NCBI GenBank assembly: GCA_030323885.1
Contig: CM059190.1
Coordinates: 81,522,709-81,586,708, forward strand
Source of the DNA: Branchipolynoe longqiensis
Lineage: Eukaryota > Annelida > Polychaeta > Phyllodocida > Polynoidae
Length of the DNA stretch: 64,000 nt
Direction of reading: 5' to 3'
Shown in pieces: positions 10,441 through 20,715 of this stretch. A program made the translations under genes and the position numbers. The notes beneath the pieces were generated by a model. That model did not search any database and was not told where the DNA came from. It saw only the letters and a list, made by a program, of their open reading frames with translations. The first letter of the stretch is position 1, and each line of letters begins with the position of its first letter.

Positions 10441-11158
10441 TTGGTTGTTGGAGTTTTACCTCCTAGCAACAGCTAAGTTCATATCAGGATGGGTACCGAC
10501 TTGTGACAGTGCGCACTATTGATTACTGTATAGTGCTGCCCCACTGGGAGACCAGTCGGCCAGCACCATGACCCGATATCCCACAGTCGCATTATACTGA
10601 TGCTGTGCTAACCATTCGTCAGAGTTCAATATACCGTACATTGTTGGAAGGGAAGGTGAATGGCAGCAGAGGGAGAGGGAGACCAAGAACATCATGGTTT
10701 ACAAATATTTCACAGTGGACAGGCTTGAATTATTCACAGTCTATCAGAACAGCACACCGTCGGGACAAGTGGAGAACCATTGCATCCAACCCTCGACTAG
10801 AGGACGGAACTATTGATTGATTGATTGTGCTAACCAGTCCTTATCCTATCCTAATCCTATTAATGCTGAGCACCAGGCTAGGTAACAACAAGTATCAATG
10901 CTATAAGTATCTTGATGACTTTATAGTGCTGCCCCACTGGGAGACTAGACCACCAGCATCATGGCCCGATATCCCACACAGTCACATTATCCTGATACTG
11001 TGCTGACCAGTCCTTGTCCTATCCTATCCTATTAATCAAGCACCAGGCTAGGTAGCAAAAAAGTATCAACTTCATAAGTCATTGGTTTGAGTCGGCTGGG
11101 ATTTAAACTCCTGACCTTCCGCACGGGAAGCCTGCGCTCTATCGATTCGGCCGCCACG
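10441..11158 (-). mobile_element. SINE-A with LINE insertion and internal duplication
   Basis: SINE-A runs 10441-10614, the LINE fragment occupies 10615-10825, and SINE-A resumes. After about 10910 the block from GACTTTATAGTGCTGCCCCA to GCTAGGTAGC is repeated before the head (CTATCGATTCGGCCGCCACG). The body is therefore partly duplicated. Confidence 0.7.
10615..10825 (+). mobile_element. Truncated LINE C-terminus with exact target duplication
   Basis: Encodes GKVNGSRGRGRPRTSWFTNI, SQWTGLNYSQSIRTAHRRDK and WRTIASNPRLEDGTID before a stop, a tail I associate with L2/CR1-type LINE proteins. The 3' end is an (ATTG)n microsatellite. The 11-bp TGTGCTAACCA occurs at 10604-10614 and 10826-10836, so this 211-bp fragment inserted into a SINE-A copy. 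Confidence 0.75.
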
Positions 11159-11374
11159 TCCGGGTGTGTGGTATGACTATGAGTATGAGTTCACACCATC
11201 TCATGTCGGTATGCGTGATGATATGACGTCATGTGTTGCCAGGACCGCACAACCCTATCAAGTCCTCATTCCACTTGGCAACTGAATGCGCAATATTTTG
11301 TCCATGCCTGAACAATGTGCGTTATGAATTAGGTCACTTAGTAACGTTATATGTGAATGCGGGCTTTTTTATTT

Positions 11375-11887
11375 TGTTGGTAAAGTATTTATTCATCTGA
11401 ACATGACATTTTTCAGCACCGGAGCACTGGTCTTCCGGCCATCTTACTATTGGAATTGACAGTCTAAATAATCTAAGTTTGGTCAGTGCTGTATTAGTTA
11501 CAGCACCGATCCTGTAGAATTAAGGGAGTGGCTCCTGCTGTATTATGTACAGCACCAGTCACTGTAATTCATGCAAAAATGGGGAGCAGCACCGAGTAGA
11601 AGGTGTATACTCGGGGCAACTCAAATAATCGTTGTGGGTTATATTTTTTCTCTTATAAAACAAGTTAAGTTCAGAGTTGACAAGACATTTTGTCTGTTTT
11701 ATATAGTGTTCAATGTGTTTAAACAGATTGATAGTTGTGTAGGATGTTCGGTGTGTTGATGGTTTGTTCATGATGATTAAGGGTGGTGGCAGGGGAGGGG
11801 GTCCCATTAGGGTGGGTGGTAGGGGGGAAAACCCCACCGGAGAGCAAGCGAGGATGCGGGGTGGCAGGAGCTCAGGGCTTTGCTAAG
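11375..11887 (-). mobile_element. 3' UTR of the LINE at 11888-12517
   Basis: Read on the minus strand this ends with a hairpin word (GACCAGTGCTCCGGTGCTG), then AGATGAATAAATAC and an A-rich tail. Closely related 3' ends occur at 19988-20245 and 41395-41912, which defines the family. It contains a C-rich stretch (about 11790-11830) also seen in the 41395 copy. Confidence 0.65.
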
Positions 11888-12517
11888 TCATTTAAGGGCC
11901 TGAATAACCAGGTGGGCTCTATATGCATTTTTGAAGGCAAGTATTGTTTGCGTTTCTCTGACTCTGATAGGCAGGTCATTCCCCCTGACACTACCTTTGT
12001 AGATTGGTGCTCCGATATATTTATTTGTTGAAGGGTGTGGTACATTGAGCGGAGTGGAGGCTCCTCTTCTTGTTATTCTATTTGTGCGGTCAATGAATTT
12101 GTCATCTTTTGCGTGTTTGTGCATTAGTGCCATCAGGTGTAGGTCCCTTCGTTCTGAGAGAGTATCCATTTTTGCTTTCTTGTGCAGTTCAGCCACACTG
12201 AGTGTCTTGCCTTGGTAAAATGTTCTCAGCGCTTGGTTCTGAATTCTTTGTAGTTTGATCTTTTGTTGTTTTGTTAAGAGCTCATATATGATGTCATTGT
12301 AATCTATAACAGGCAATGTTGTAGTCTTGGACAGGAGCCGTGCAGTGTTTTCACTTATGAATTTCCTTAATTTCCTAAAAGATGTCAGTTTTAGTGCCAG
12401 TGTTTGATTCAGTCTCGCCAATTGTCGATTCCCATTTAGAGTGGAATCAAGAGTTGTGCCCAGGCCTTGCCGTTCATCCCCAATGGGGTGTCCACTTGAT
12501 CCTGTTGAGATACATAT
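11888..12517 (-). pseudogene. LINE reverse-transcriptase C-terminal fragment
   Basis: On the minus strand an open frame runs from the edge of a SINE-A insertion (about 12517) to a stop at 11888. It includes LPVIDYNDIIYELL followed by KIKLQRIQNQALRTFYQG, the layout (pause, DY-[GN]-D, then LQR-x-QNxALR) seen at the C-terminal side of jockey/CR1-type non-LTR reverse transcriptases. The catalytic YADD region is absent, so this is a 5'-truncated, dead copy. No in-frame ATG is needed; the frame is simply open at its 5' edge. Downstream sequence to 11375 is its 3' UTR. Confidence 0.7.
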
Positions 12518-12822
12518 TGGTTGTTGGAGTTGTACGTCCTGGCAACATCTAAGATCATATCAGGATGACTACCAACTTGTGACAGTGCACACTCATGGCT
12601 ACTTTATAGTGCCACCGGCACCATGACCCGATATCCCACTCTGGCACATTATCCTGACTCTGAACTAACCAGTCCTTGCCCTATCCTATTAATGCCGAGG
12701 ACCAGGCTAGGAAGTGACATGTATCAATTTTTTAAGTCATTGATTTGACTCAAGCGGGAACTGAACTCCCGATCTCCCGCATGCCAGTCCCATGTTCTAC
12801 CCATTTGGCCACCACGCCCGGT
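12518..12822 (-). mobile_element. SINE-A truncating the LINE fragment
   Basis: Tail ATTGGTTGTTGGAGTTGTAC to head ACCCATTTGGCCACCACGCC. It marks the 5' edge of the LINE open frame. Confidence 0.75.
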
Positions 12823-12987
12823 GAATGAGATACATGTAGCGTCTATGTTAATTTGAAATGGGACTCAGTGTGCGTCATGTTTGTTTTATGTTGAGGTTGC
12901 TTCGGCGAAAATGAACTTTGAGCCCATCAGACCCATACTCCCATCGTCTATTTAAATACATAAGTAAATGGAGAAATCAAAAAGGAA

Positions 12988-13140
12988 AGCTTGTTTTATT
13001 TAACGACGCCTTTAGAGCACATTGATTTTCGTCATCAGCTATTGGACGTCAAACAAAAGGTCATTCTGACATATTTCTTCGGAGGAAACCCACTGCCGAC
13101 ACATAGGCTACTCTTTCCGATAACCAGCCAGGGCAATCGA
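12988..13140 (-). mobile_element. SINE-C 3' half
   Basis: AAGCTTGTTTTATTTAACGA, then CGCCTTTAGAGCACATTG, GGAGGAAACCCACTGCC and CTACTCTTTCCGATAACCAG match SINE-C in reverse. The head is absent. Confidence 0.7.
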
Positions 13141-13148
13141 TAAATCAC

Positions 13149-13503
13149 TTAAAGCTGCATAGTCCGATGAAATCATCAAATTTTCAAAACCAAAGCAATG
13201 ATCTAAATTTGATTCTACAATTCTAGCTTAGATACTGATGCACTTATTAAGCATGTGTCACCACACAGAAGGGAATACTGAGGCAATTAAATAGATCATG
13301 TTACAACAGAATCCTATGGTGTCAGATTTTTGGCAAGCTTGCCAAAATTAAATTTGCATGGTTGCGCTTCAAATATTTCAAAAGTTAGCCACTTTAAATA
13401 AATGTTACTTCAAGCTAAAGTAAGGTACATTATAATGATCAACCTAATGTATTTATCTCATGAAATCTTTTAAACTCGAAACCATCGGACTATGCAACTT
13501 TAA
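13149..13503 (+). mobile_element. M1, complete, diverged
   Basis: 355 bp between TTAAs, with more substitutions (ATCATCAAATTTTCAAAACC). Confidence 0.8.
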
Positions 13504-13557
13504 TACAGTCCAATGTTTTTTTGCATAGTCCGATGCTTTTTGAGTTTATCTCATGTT
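13504..13557 (-). mobile_element. M1 end fragment
   Basis: TTGCATAGTCCGATGCTTTT lies between two M1 copies and is a reversed M1 terminus. Confidence 0.5.
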
Positions 13558-14195
13558 TTAAAGCTGCAGAGTCCGATGAAAACATAAATATGTCAAAACC
13601 AAAGCAATGTTCTAGATTTGATTCTACTTACCTAACTTAGATACTGATCTACTTATCAAACATGTCACCACAATGAATGGAATACCGAGTCAATTTCAAA
13701 GAACCTGTTACTGCGGAAGCCTATGGATTCAGAGTTTTAGTGTGCTTGGCAACATTAATGTTGTCTGTTTACAGGGGTGTTCTCTGTGGCGGAGTGGTTA
13801 GAGTGTCTGACTTTTTTCTAGGTCGGATTCCTAATCTGAAGGTTGGTGGTTCGATTCCCTGTGCCCCCACCTCTGCCAATTTCGATTTCCACCGCTGTGT
13901 ATAACTTACAGCGACATCAAAGGCCAGTTGCTCTCATACCATGTCTATGTGGTGTGTCAGGTTAAAAATCCCTTGGGTCGGTAAAAGTGTAGACTCAGGC
14001 TTTCTATCGACAAACTGTGTAATGGTGAAAACAAGTCAATTCAGACTTATCCATGATAGGCAGTATAAATCTTCAAGAAATTTTTTTTTCTCAAGAGTTA
14101 GTCATTTAAAATAAAAGCTACTTAAAACTAAAGTAAGGTAGACTATCACGATCAAAATGACAGAAAATCAAAACTATCAGACTATGCAACCATGA
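13558..14195 (+). mobile_element. M1 interrupted by SINE-B
   Basis: TTAAAGCTGCAGAGTCCGAT start; SINE-B at 13776-14078; M1 resumes AGTTAGTCATTTAAAATAAA and ends CTATCAGACTATGCAACC without the TTAA. Confidence 0.75.
13776..14078 (+). mobile_element. SINE-B inside an M1 copy
   Basis: Head TGTGGCGGAGTGGTTAGAGT and GGTTAAAAATCCCTTGGGTC body to GGCAGTATAAATCTTC. M1 sequence continues on both sides. Confidence 0.75.
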
Positions 14196-14209
14196 AGATA
14201 CATATCACC

Positions 14210-14606
14210 ATCATCTTCATCATCCTGTCGGTCGCAATGCGACAAAGACTGCTTTCATTACTTGACTGCCGCTCTCCATTTAGCTCTCTCCTGTGAGAGT
14301 TGCGTCCATGAGTCGGTCTTAATGTCTCTCAGCTTCAGGTTTCTCTTGATGGCATCCCTGAACCGGAGACGGGGGCGCCCTCTCTTTCTGTAGCCAGAAG
14401 ACAGTTGAGAATAGAGGATCTGCTTTGGTAGCCTGTCTGAGGACATCCTCATGAGGTGTCCAGTCCACCAGAGATTCTTTTTGATCAGAAGATCTTCCAT
14501 AGAGGGCAGCCCCATCCGTTCGAGTATTTTGATGAAAGCTGCCTGCAAAAGTGTTGAAGTGCTGCTGGCTTTTGCAAGTTACCAGCGGCACTCTCTCGGG
14601 GAGCAA
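14210..14606 (-). pseudogene. RTE-like LINE C-terminus
   Basis: A minus-strand frame encodes LPSMEDLLIKKNLWWTGHLM, then SSDRLPKQILYSQLSSGYRK, RGRPRLRFRDAIKRNLKLRD and TQLSQERAKWRAAVK. This is the standard tail of many animal RTE/CR1-like LINE proteins (W-x-GH-x-RM, RLPKQ, RGRP). A second frame continues upstream, indicating a frameshift near 14550. The 3' end is a (TCATCA)n-type tail (14208-14225), typical of RTE elements. Truncated and inactive. Confidence 0.7.
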
Positions 14607-14982
14607 ATAGAGGTTTCACACCGGCAAGAACATGTCAAGACAGGCGCAAAACTATTTGTCCCTGCAGTGGCTGGTTGGGAGATGTTGGGAGTTCCATACA
14701 TCAACTGCCCTTAATGCTGCCACAGTGACATGGTTTTCTGTTTAGGGTTTTCGGTTCTGTTAAGGACCTGTACCACAAGGCAGTGGTTTACAACTCTGCA
14801 AGGCAGGGGCATCAAACTCCCTGAGGTATTGCTATGCCTGCAATACCTGCATACCAGAAGATACATATATTAGGTTGATTAATATAGTGTACCATACTTT
14901 AATTTGAAGTAACTTTTATTTTAAATGGCTAACTGAAGTGTACACATGCAAAGTTAATTTTGACATGGACATGGGTCATTCT

Positions 14983-15561
14983 CTAAAACTGGGCACAACA
15001 GTGTGACATGGAAACCAAAAGTGAAACCCTTCCAAATAATAGCAAACATCCTTCCAAATAATAGCCTAATGCAATGTCCTATGAAGGTTTGCATGTTGTC
15101 CATATGTCAGAGTTGAAAAAAATTAGTTTCACTTTTTGAATTAGATCTTATGCAAATTGAGCTATACATTAATATCACTTGTGTAACATGAAAATCAAAG
15201 ACACATCCAGAACCTCATTTTAACATATACACCATAGTCAAACAAGATTTGATTGATTACTGTTTAGCAGACAAGGTTATGACTTACAAGTAAAAAGTTG
15301 AAAAATAAGTTGAAAAAAAGTTTGGCTACATGTATGGTGTCAATGTGTAAATTTTCACATTTTCACTCTAGCGCAAAAATCATACAATTATAATTTTGAT
15401 ATCATTTGTGGGATAAATCCAATACATGTAGAACTGCTAACATACCTAATAGCCAGAGGCTGCAATAATTAGTTGACTTGCTATCAATAAAACAAAGACT
15501 TAATTATCAGCATCATAACATGGAGAACAAATATGTGGTGCCCAGTTTTGAAGAATGACCC
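14983..15561 (+). mobile_element. M8 TIR element inside M1
   Basis: GGGTCATTCTCTAAAACTGG to GTTTTGAAGAATGACCC with ACAT at 14979-14982 and 15562-15565. 579 bp, no ORF. The surrounding M1 is continuous across it. Confidence 0.75.
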
Positions 15562-15723
15562 ACATACAAAATCTGACACTATAGCCATCAGCAGCAACAT
15601 GTCCTATTAAATGGACTTAATGTTCGCTTCTAAGTTCGATGCAACAACAAATGCTTAAACTCGCATAATCTGATGGTTTTGAGTTTCTGTCATTTTCTGA
15701 TAGAAATATATTAGGGTGGTCGT

Positions 15724-16154
15724 TGGTCATGTTGCATAGGCAGCATGGGTAAATCGGGACCAAGATGGGACGCATAGGGATCCCACCCGACTCTCCACCC
15801 TGACCTATTGCCACGTAGTTCCCCCTATTAAATATAGGCAGCCGGAGAACTGACTACAGGTGCCGCCCGCGCGCTGGTGGCCGCCGCTTGTACCCTGGCC
15901 TCCCCCTCTGACGTCACTTCTGGCCTGCCGCCCCCAACGATGGCACTTCACCACCAGACGCTGAACCGACACCACCACCCACCTTTTCGCACCGCCCACC
16001 CGACCCTGCTGTAAGACTTACTTATTGGGGTTGAATGCCCGGACCCCACAAAGACTCAAACTTACTACCTTCATTGACTTTGACCTACGATCTTGTGAAA
16101 TTAGATTAAATATAATCCCATACTAAGTAGTCCCGTGTCGTGTCCTGAATTACA
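15724..16154 (+). mobile_element. GC-rich insertion inside M1, possible solo LTR
   Basis: About 430 bp of GC-richer sequence splits an M1 copy. It ends ..GAATTACA, contains TATTAAATATAGGCAGCCGG (TATA-like, 15827-15846) followed by GAACTGACTACAG, and a late TTAGATTAAATATAATC. That order suits an LTR promoter and R region. No clean target duplication was found, so a processed fragment of something else is possible. Confidence 0.35.
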
Positions 16155-16322
16155 CTCTATCTTACTTTAGTTTGAAGTAATTTTGATTATAAATTGCTAA
16201 CTTGGGAGATATTTGAAATGTAAATATGCCAAATTAAAAAATGTGGCATCCTTGTCAAACCCCTGATGCTATAGGCTTCAGCAGTAACAGGTTCTGTTAA
16301 ATTGACTTACTGTGTCCTTCTA

Positions 16323-16827
16323 CAGTATAACCCCGTTAAACCAAACTTGAACGCACCCTAGAAATTTGTTTGGATTAACCGATCATTGGTTTAACCAAGC
16401 TTTGACTTTGACTTGGCTTTGGCAAAAACTCAGGTGCATTATGAATGTAATATACAATGTATGTGGACACTTTGATTATTGTTTTTTATGTATATACAGT
16501 ATAACCCCATTAAACCAAGCTCGGTTAAACCAAACAATCGGTTAATCCAAACTTTTTTTGGTGGCCGTGCAAAATACTACCATTTATCATATTAAAAAAG
16601 TTGGTGGAGTCTCAGATGACCTTATAACCACATGACAATTTGGTTTAACCGTACCGGAGTGGCCTGGTATCCGACAATTTTGTTTGGATTAACCGATAAT
16701 TTGGATTAACTCAATTTGCTTTAACCAACTTTTTGAGATGATAAATGGTATTTTGTGGGCCGTCAAAAAACGTTTGGATTAACCGATCGTTTGGTTTAAC
16801 CGAGCTTGGTTTAACGGGGTTATAATG
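16323..16827 (-). mobile_element. M2 inside M1, empty site deducible
   Basis: CAGTATAACCCCGTTAAACC to TTTAACGGGGTTATAATG with TA at 16321-16322 and 16828-16829. Sister M1 copies show the unoccupied site (CCATTCTATGTCGCAA), so the TA duplication is direct. Confidence 0.85.
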
Positions 16828-17032
16828 TATGTAGCAACACATACTTAATAGGTGCAGCAGTGTTTAAGTTGGTTGGATAAGTATTTAATCAAATCTACAT
16901 AAGTGTTTTTTTTTCTAAAATGTGATGCTTTTATCAGACTGTGGACCTTTAAGAAATGGACCAGTATCTAAGGTGGATATGTAGAAGGAAATCGAGATCG
17001 TGTTTTAATTTGGAATATTTGATGCTTTAAGT

Positions 17033-17694
17033 TTAAAGCTGCATAGTCCGATGAAATATCAAATTTTCAAAACCAAACCAATTATCTAGATTTGATTTTA
17101 CATATCCAACTTTGATACTGATGCACTTATTAAAGCTGCATAGTCCGATGAAAACATCACATTCTCAAAACCAAAATAATTATCTAGATTTGATTCTACA
17201 TATCTACCTTAGATGCTGGTGCACTTATTAAACATTTGTCGTCACACATAAGGGGATACTGAGTCAATTAATAGAACCTATTACTGCAGACAACTATGGC
17301 AAGCTTGCCAAAATTAATTTAGAATGTTTCCATTTCAAATATCTCAAAAGTTAGCGATTTAAAATAAGAGTTACTTCAAACTAAAGTGAGGTAGATTATA
17401 ATGAATAACTAATATGTTTATCTCAGAAAATGAGAGAAACTCAAAACCATCGGACTATCTAAGTATTTGTTTCTGCATAGAAGGCAATACTGAGTCAGAC
17501 TATGGTGTCAGAGTTTTGGCAAGCATGCCAAAAGCAATTTTCCCATGTTTGCACTCAAAATATCTAAAGAGTTTACCATTTAAAATAAAAGTAACTTTGA
17601 ACTAATGTAAAGTAGATACTAGTGATAGATCTAATATATTTATCTGGGAAAAAATACAGAAATTCAAAACCATCGGACTATGCAACTTTAATAA
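17033..17694 (+). mobile_element. M1 carrying an M1 insertion
   Basis: Outer copy starts AAAGCTGCATAGTCCGATG at 17036 and ends CTATGCAACTTTAA. At its internal TTAA (17130-17133) another M1 is inserted to 17459, after which TAAGTATTTGTTTCTGC continues the outer copy. Confidence 0.8.
17134..17459 (+). mobile_element. M1 inserted at the internal TTAA of M1
   Basis: Starts AGCTGCATAGTCCGATGAAA and ends CCATCGGACTATC, lacking the last few bases of its terminus. Confidence 0.75.
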
Positions 17695-17737
17695 AAATAT
17701 ATTGGTTTAGGTAGCATGTCCCACTGGAATACACCAA

Positions 17738-18018
17738 ACGCGGTGGCCGAATCGGTAGAGCGCAGGCTGCCCGTGTAGAAGGTCGGGAGTTCGAATCGTA
17801 TCCGAGTCAAACCAATGACATGTTGGCTGTTGGAGTTTTACATACTTCCAACATCTAAGGTCATATCAGGACGGGTACCGACTTTTGACAGTGAGCACAC
17901 TTGGTGACTTTATAGTGTTGCCCCACTGGGAGACAGTGAGTGTGCACTGTCACAAGTCGGTACCCATCCTGATATTACCTTAGGTGTTGCCAGGACGTAC
18001 AACTCCAACAACCAACTG
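17738..18018. mobile_element. SINE-A foldback: head plus inverted pair of tails
   Basis: Plus-strand head (AACGCGGTGGCCGAATCGGT) to CAAACCAATGACATG at 17822. A minus-oriented tail follows (17822-17935), then the same tail in plus orientation (17937-18018, CTGATATTACCTTAGGTGTT). The two tails can form a hairpin with arms of about 80-110 bp. Confidence 0.65.
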
Positions 18019-18332
18019 ATAGGAGAAACATGTATGGAGTGGTAGGGTCGGGGATAGGGGGTCAGGGGAGGTGATGGGGGGGGGGGTGATACTGATTTGA
18101 CACACCTGTATGGGTGTGGGCTGTGAGCTGTGGGTTGGGGTCGAGGCACACCTGTATAACTGACACGTGCGTAGCGTTAGATGATCTCCTCCCCTCCCCA
18201 CCTGTCAACATAATCACACAGCTGAGCAGCAAATAGGGTTGTCCTCTGTTGTTGGCGTTCTCTATGTTTATATGTATCCGGAGAGGGTGGGTGCTGGTTG
18301 GAATGAGGTTGTGTGTGTGTACATGTATGTAT

Positions 18333-18564
18333 TTGAGCCTGTCTCAAAAGGTGATAACTCTTCTAACGATTGACACAAGATAGCACAGAAATGTTTGCAC
18401 TGAAAACACAGGGACATTTGCTTCAAATCAATATGTATTCTATTGGGATTATGAAACACCATAAATCAGTTTATCCTGAGCAAATGCATAAGCAGATAGT
18501 ATGTTGATCGTTACAATGGACAAAGTTTTGTCCCAAATTACTTAGCAGCTTTTGAGACAGTCTC

Positions 18565-18568
<4 letters not shown>
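18333..18568 (+). mobile_element. M4 (GAGCCTGTCTCAAAAGGTG MITE)
   Basis: GAGCCTGTCTCAAAAGGTGA at the left and GCTTTTGAGACAGTCTCAT at the right, 236 bp, next to a (TA)n tract. A reversed copy lies at 53384. Confidence 0.75.

Positions 18569-18632
<64 letters not shown>
18566..18632. repeat. (TA)n between M4 and M3
   Basis: About 65 bp of pure TA joining the end of M4 to the start of M3. Confidence 0.9.
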
Positions 18633-18636
<4 letters not shown>

Positions 18637-18862
18637 GAGTTCAGGTGCAAATCCCCGTAAACGCCAATCCAAAAATTGACTTAGAATTTGCTTAATTTAA
18701 CTGAAGGTAATTTTAATTCGCACTAATTCCACATTGGTTGTGAAGAAATGGTTATGGAGTAATGAACAAAATATAGGAATGTAAAAAAATATTATTTTGC
18801 TCCGATGTTTATCTCCAATTTCGGATTGGTGTTTACAGGGTTTGGCGCCTGAACTCTTCATA
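18632..18862 (+). mobile_element. M3 at the edge of a (TA)n tract
   Basis: Begins immediately after a (TA)n tract of about 65 bp; ends GCGCCTGAACTCTTCATA. Confidence 0.75.
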
Positions 18863-19196
18863 ATGTCCAGTGTGTGTGGCAAGAGGGGGGGGGGGGGCAC
18901 CCGTATACAACTCCATGACAGCTTATGGGGGGGGGGGGCAGTGACTCCTCCAATGCTCCGATGGAGGAAGTAGCAAAGTATATATGTTACCATAGCATTT
19001 ATACTTGCATAATGCGTTTCACATCACATATAGTATGAGGTCTAGTGATAGGCAAACCCACTATGTACTAGTACAATAATTCCCGTCTTAAAATGCCAAC
19101 TCTGCATCCAGATCAATGTTGTCCTGATTTAGCAGGTGTCCTATCAGCGGAGGGACAGTTACATTTAAATGGCACATTTAAAAATTAGTATTATTT

Positions 19197-19325
19197 GTTT
19201 TTGTTGGTGAATATTTATTCGGCATAATATACACTTTTGTCAGTGCCGAGGTATTCGTCTTCCAGCCATGTGCATTGCAAATATTTACACTATCTATAAT
19301 TCTTTTCTAATTCTATAATTCAAGT
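19197..19325 (-). mobile_element. Diverged LINE 3' end
   Basis: Minus-strand copy keeping only the terminal motif (GGCTGGAAGACGAATACCTC, then GGCACTGACAAAAGTG) and GAATAAATATTC. Upstream sequence is unlike the 11375 family, so it is a sister family or badly decayed. Confidence 0.45.
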
Positions 19326-19376
19326 GAGTGTGTCCAGGTTAGAACAACAGATTGTGCTATTAGCTACAGTATAACC

Positions 19377-19855
19377 CCGTTAAACCAAGCTCGGTTAAAC
19401 CAAACGATCGGTTAATCCAAACTTTTCAGCGGCCTGGCAAAATACTACCATTTATCATATATAAAAAAAGTTGGTTAAACCAAAGTTGGTTAATCCAAAT
19501 TATCGGTTAATCCAAACAAAATTGTCTGACCCCAGGCCACTCCGGTATGGTTAAACCAAACTTTCATGTGGTTATAAGGTCATCTGAGACCCCACTGACT
19601 TTTTTTATATATGATAAATGGTAGTATTTTACAGGGCCGCCAAAAAAAGGTTGGATTAACCGATAGTTTGGTTTAACGGGGTTATACTGTACAAACATAA
19701 AAAAAACAATAATCAAAGTGTCCACATACATTGTATATTACATGTGCAATACACACTTACTCAAAGTCAAAGCCAAAGCTCCGTTAAACCAATGATCGGT
19801 TAATCCAAGCAAATTTCTAGGGTCCCTTCAAGTTTGGTTTATCATGGTTATATTG
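19377..19855 (+). mobile_element. M2, composite copy
   Basis: Same three-terminus organisation as the 2834 copy, with the inner terminus at about 19675-19690 (GGTTTAACGGGGTTATACTG) and a B part containing AATTTCTAGGGTCCCTTC. Confidence 0.75.
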
Positions 19856-19987
19856 TGTATTGTTTACTAGTGAATGTTGTACATGCTACCTAATTTTAGA
19901 GGATATATGTTAGCAATACTATATTTGCTTTAGTCTAATATCAATAGAAGTATACATAATTACAACCAGGTTATGATATTTATATCG

Positions 19988-20245
19988 GTGCTGCTCCCAA
20001 TTTTTGCATGAACCGCAGTGACTGGTGCTGTACATTATACAGCAGGAGCCACTCCCTTAACTCTACATGATCGGTGCTGTGACTAATATAGCACTGACCA
20101 AACTTAGATTATTTAGAATGTCAATTCCAATAGTAAGATGGCTGGAAGACCAGTGCTCTGGCGCTGACAAATGTCATATTCAGATGAATAAATACTTTAC
20201 TAAAAAAAATATAAAAAATAAATCAAAAAAATATCAACATCATGT
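19988..20245 (+). mobile_element. LINE 3' end, short copy
   Basis: Matches the 41395 copy from GGTGCTGCTCCCAATTTTTG to GATGAATAAATACTTTAC, with a long A-rich tail to about 20245. It is strongly 5' truncated. Confidence 0.65.
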
Positions 20246-20715
20246 TAGTCATGATTTCCCTGTGTTACAGAATTACACAGACTAATCCAACCATCAGTTT
20301 CTACTGATTCCCAGGTGATGCTCTCCAGACTATGTGAGTCAGCTCATGCTCTACTGCTGATGGGTGGGTGGTGGGTGATCTGGGCCCGTTGTACAATAAC
20401 AAAGTTGGCTATTGGACCTCGCATTACTAACACACATAGATCTACATATTTCGGTAGTTTATGAATAAAGTGACAAATAATAACTGTCGTATAGGTAATG
20501 TTCTAGCTAATCCTTCTAATCTTTATCCCTGTCTGGCATTATGACTTTTATTAGAATATTTCACACTTTGTGCCCCATAATTTCTAAGTAAACTGTCTTG
20601 GAACACATGTCTCTGTGCGGAGTTAACAGTGGTCCGCTGAGCACAGGTAAATTAAGATGAGAAAACAGTTTGCACATTGAAAAAGTGTTTGTGCATGGCA
20701 GCGGCTTGCGCGGAG

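Larger units (their letters stand above)
15659..16948 (-). mobile_element. M1 inner copy inserted in M1
   Basis: Flanked by TTAA at 15655-15658 and 16949-16952. It carries the GC-rich insertion (15724-16154) and M2 (16323-16827) inside itself. Confidence 0.75.
14863..17030 (-). mobile_element. M1 outer copy of a nested complex
   Basis: Minus-oriented M1 from TACTTTAATTTGAAGTAACT onward. It is split by M8 (14983-15561) and by a second M1 at TTAA 15655, and resumes at GGACCAGTATCTAAGGTGGA (16960) to GATGCTTTAAG. The first 60 bases are missing. Confidence 0.75.
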
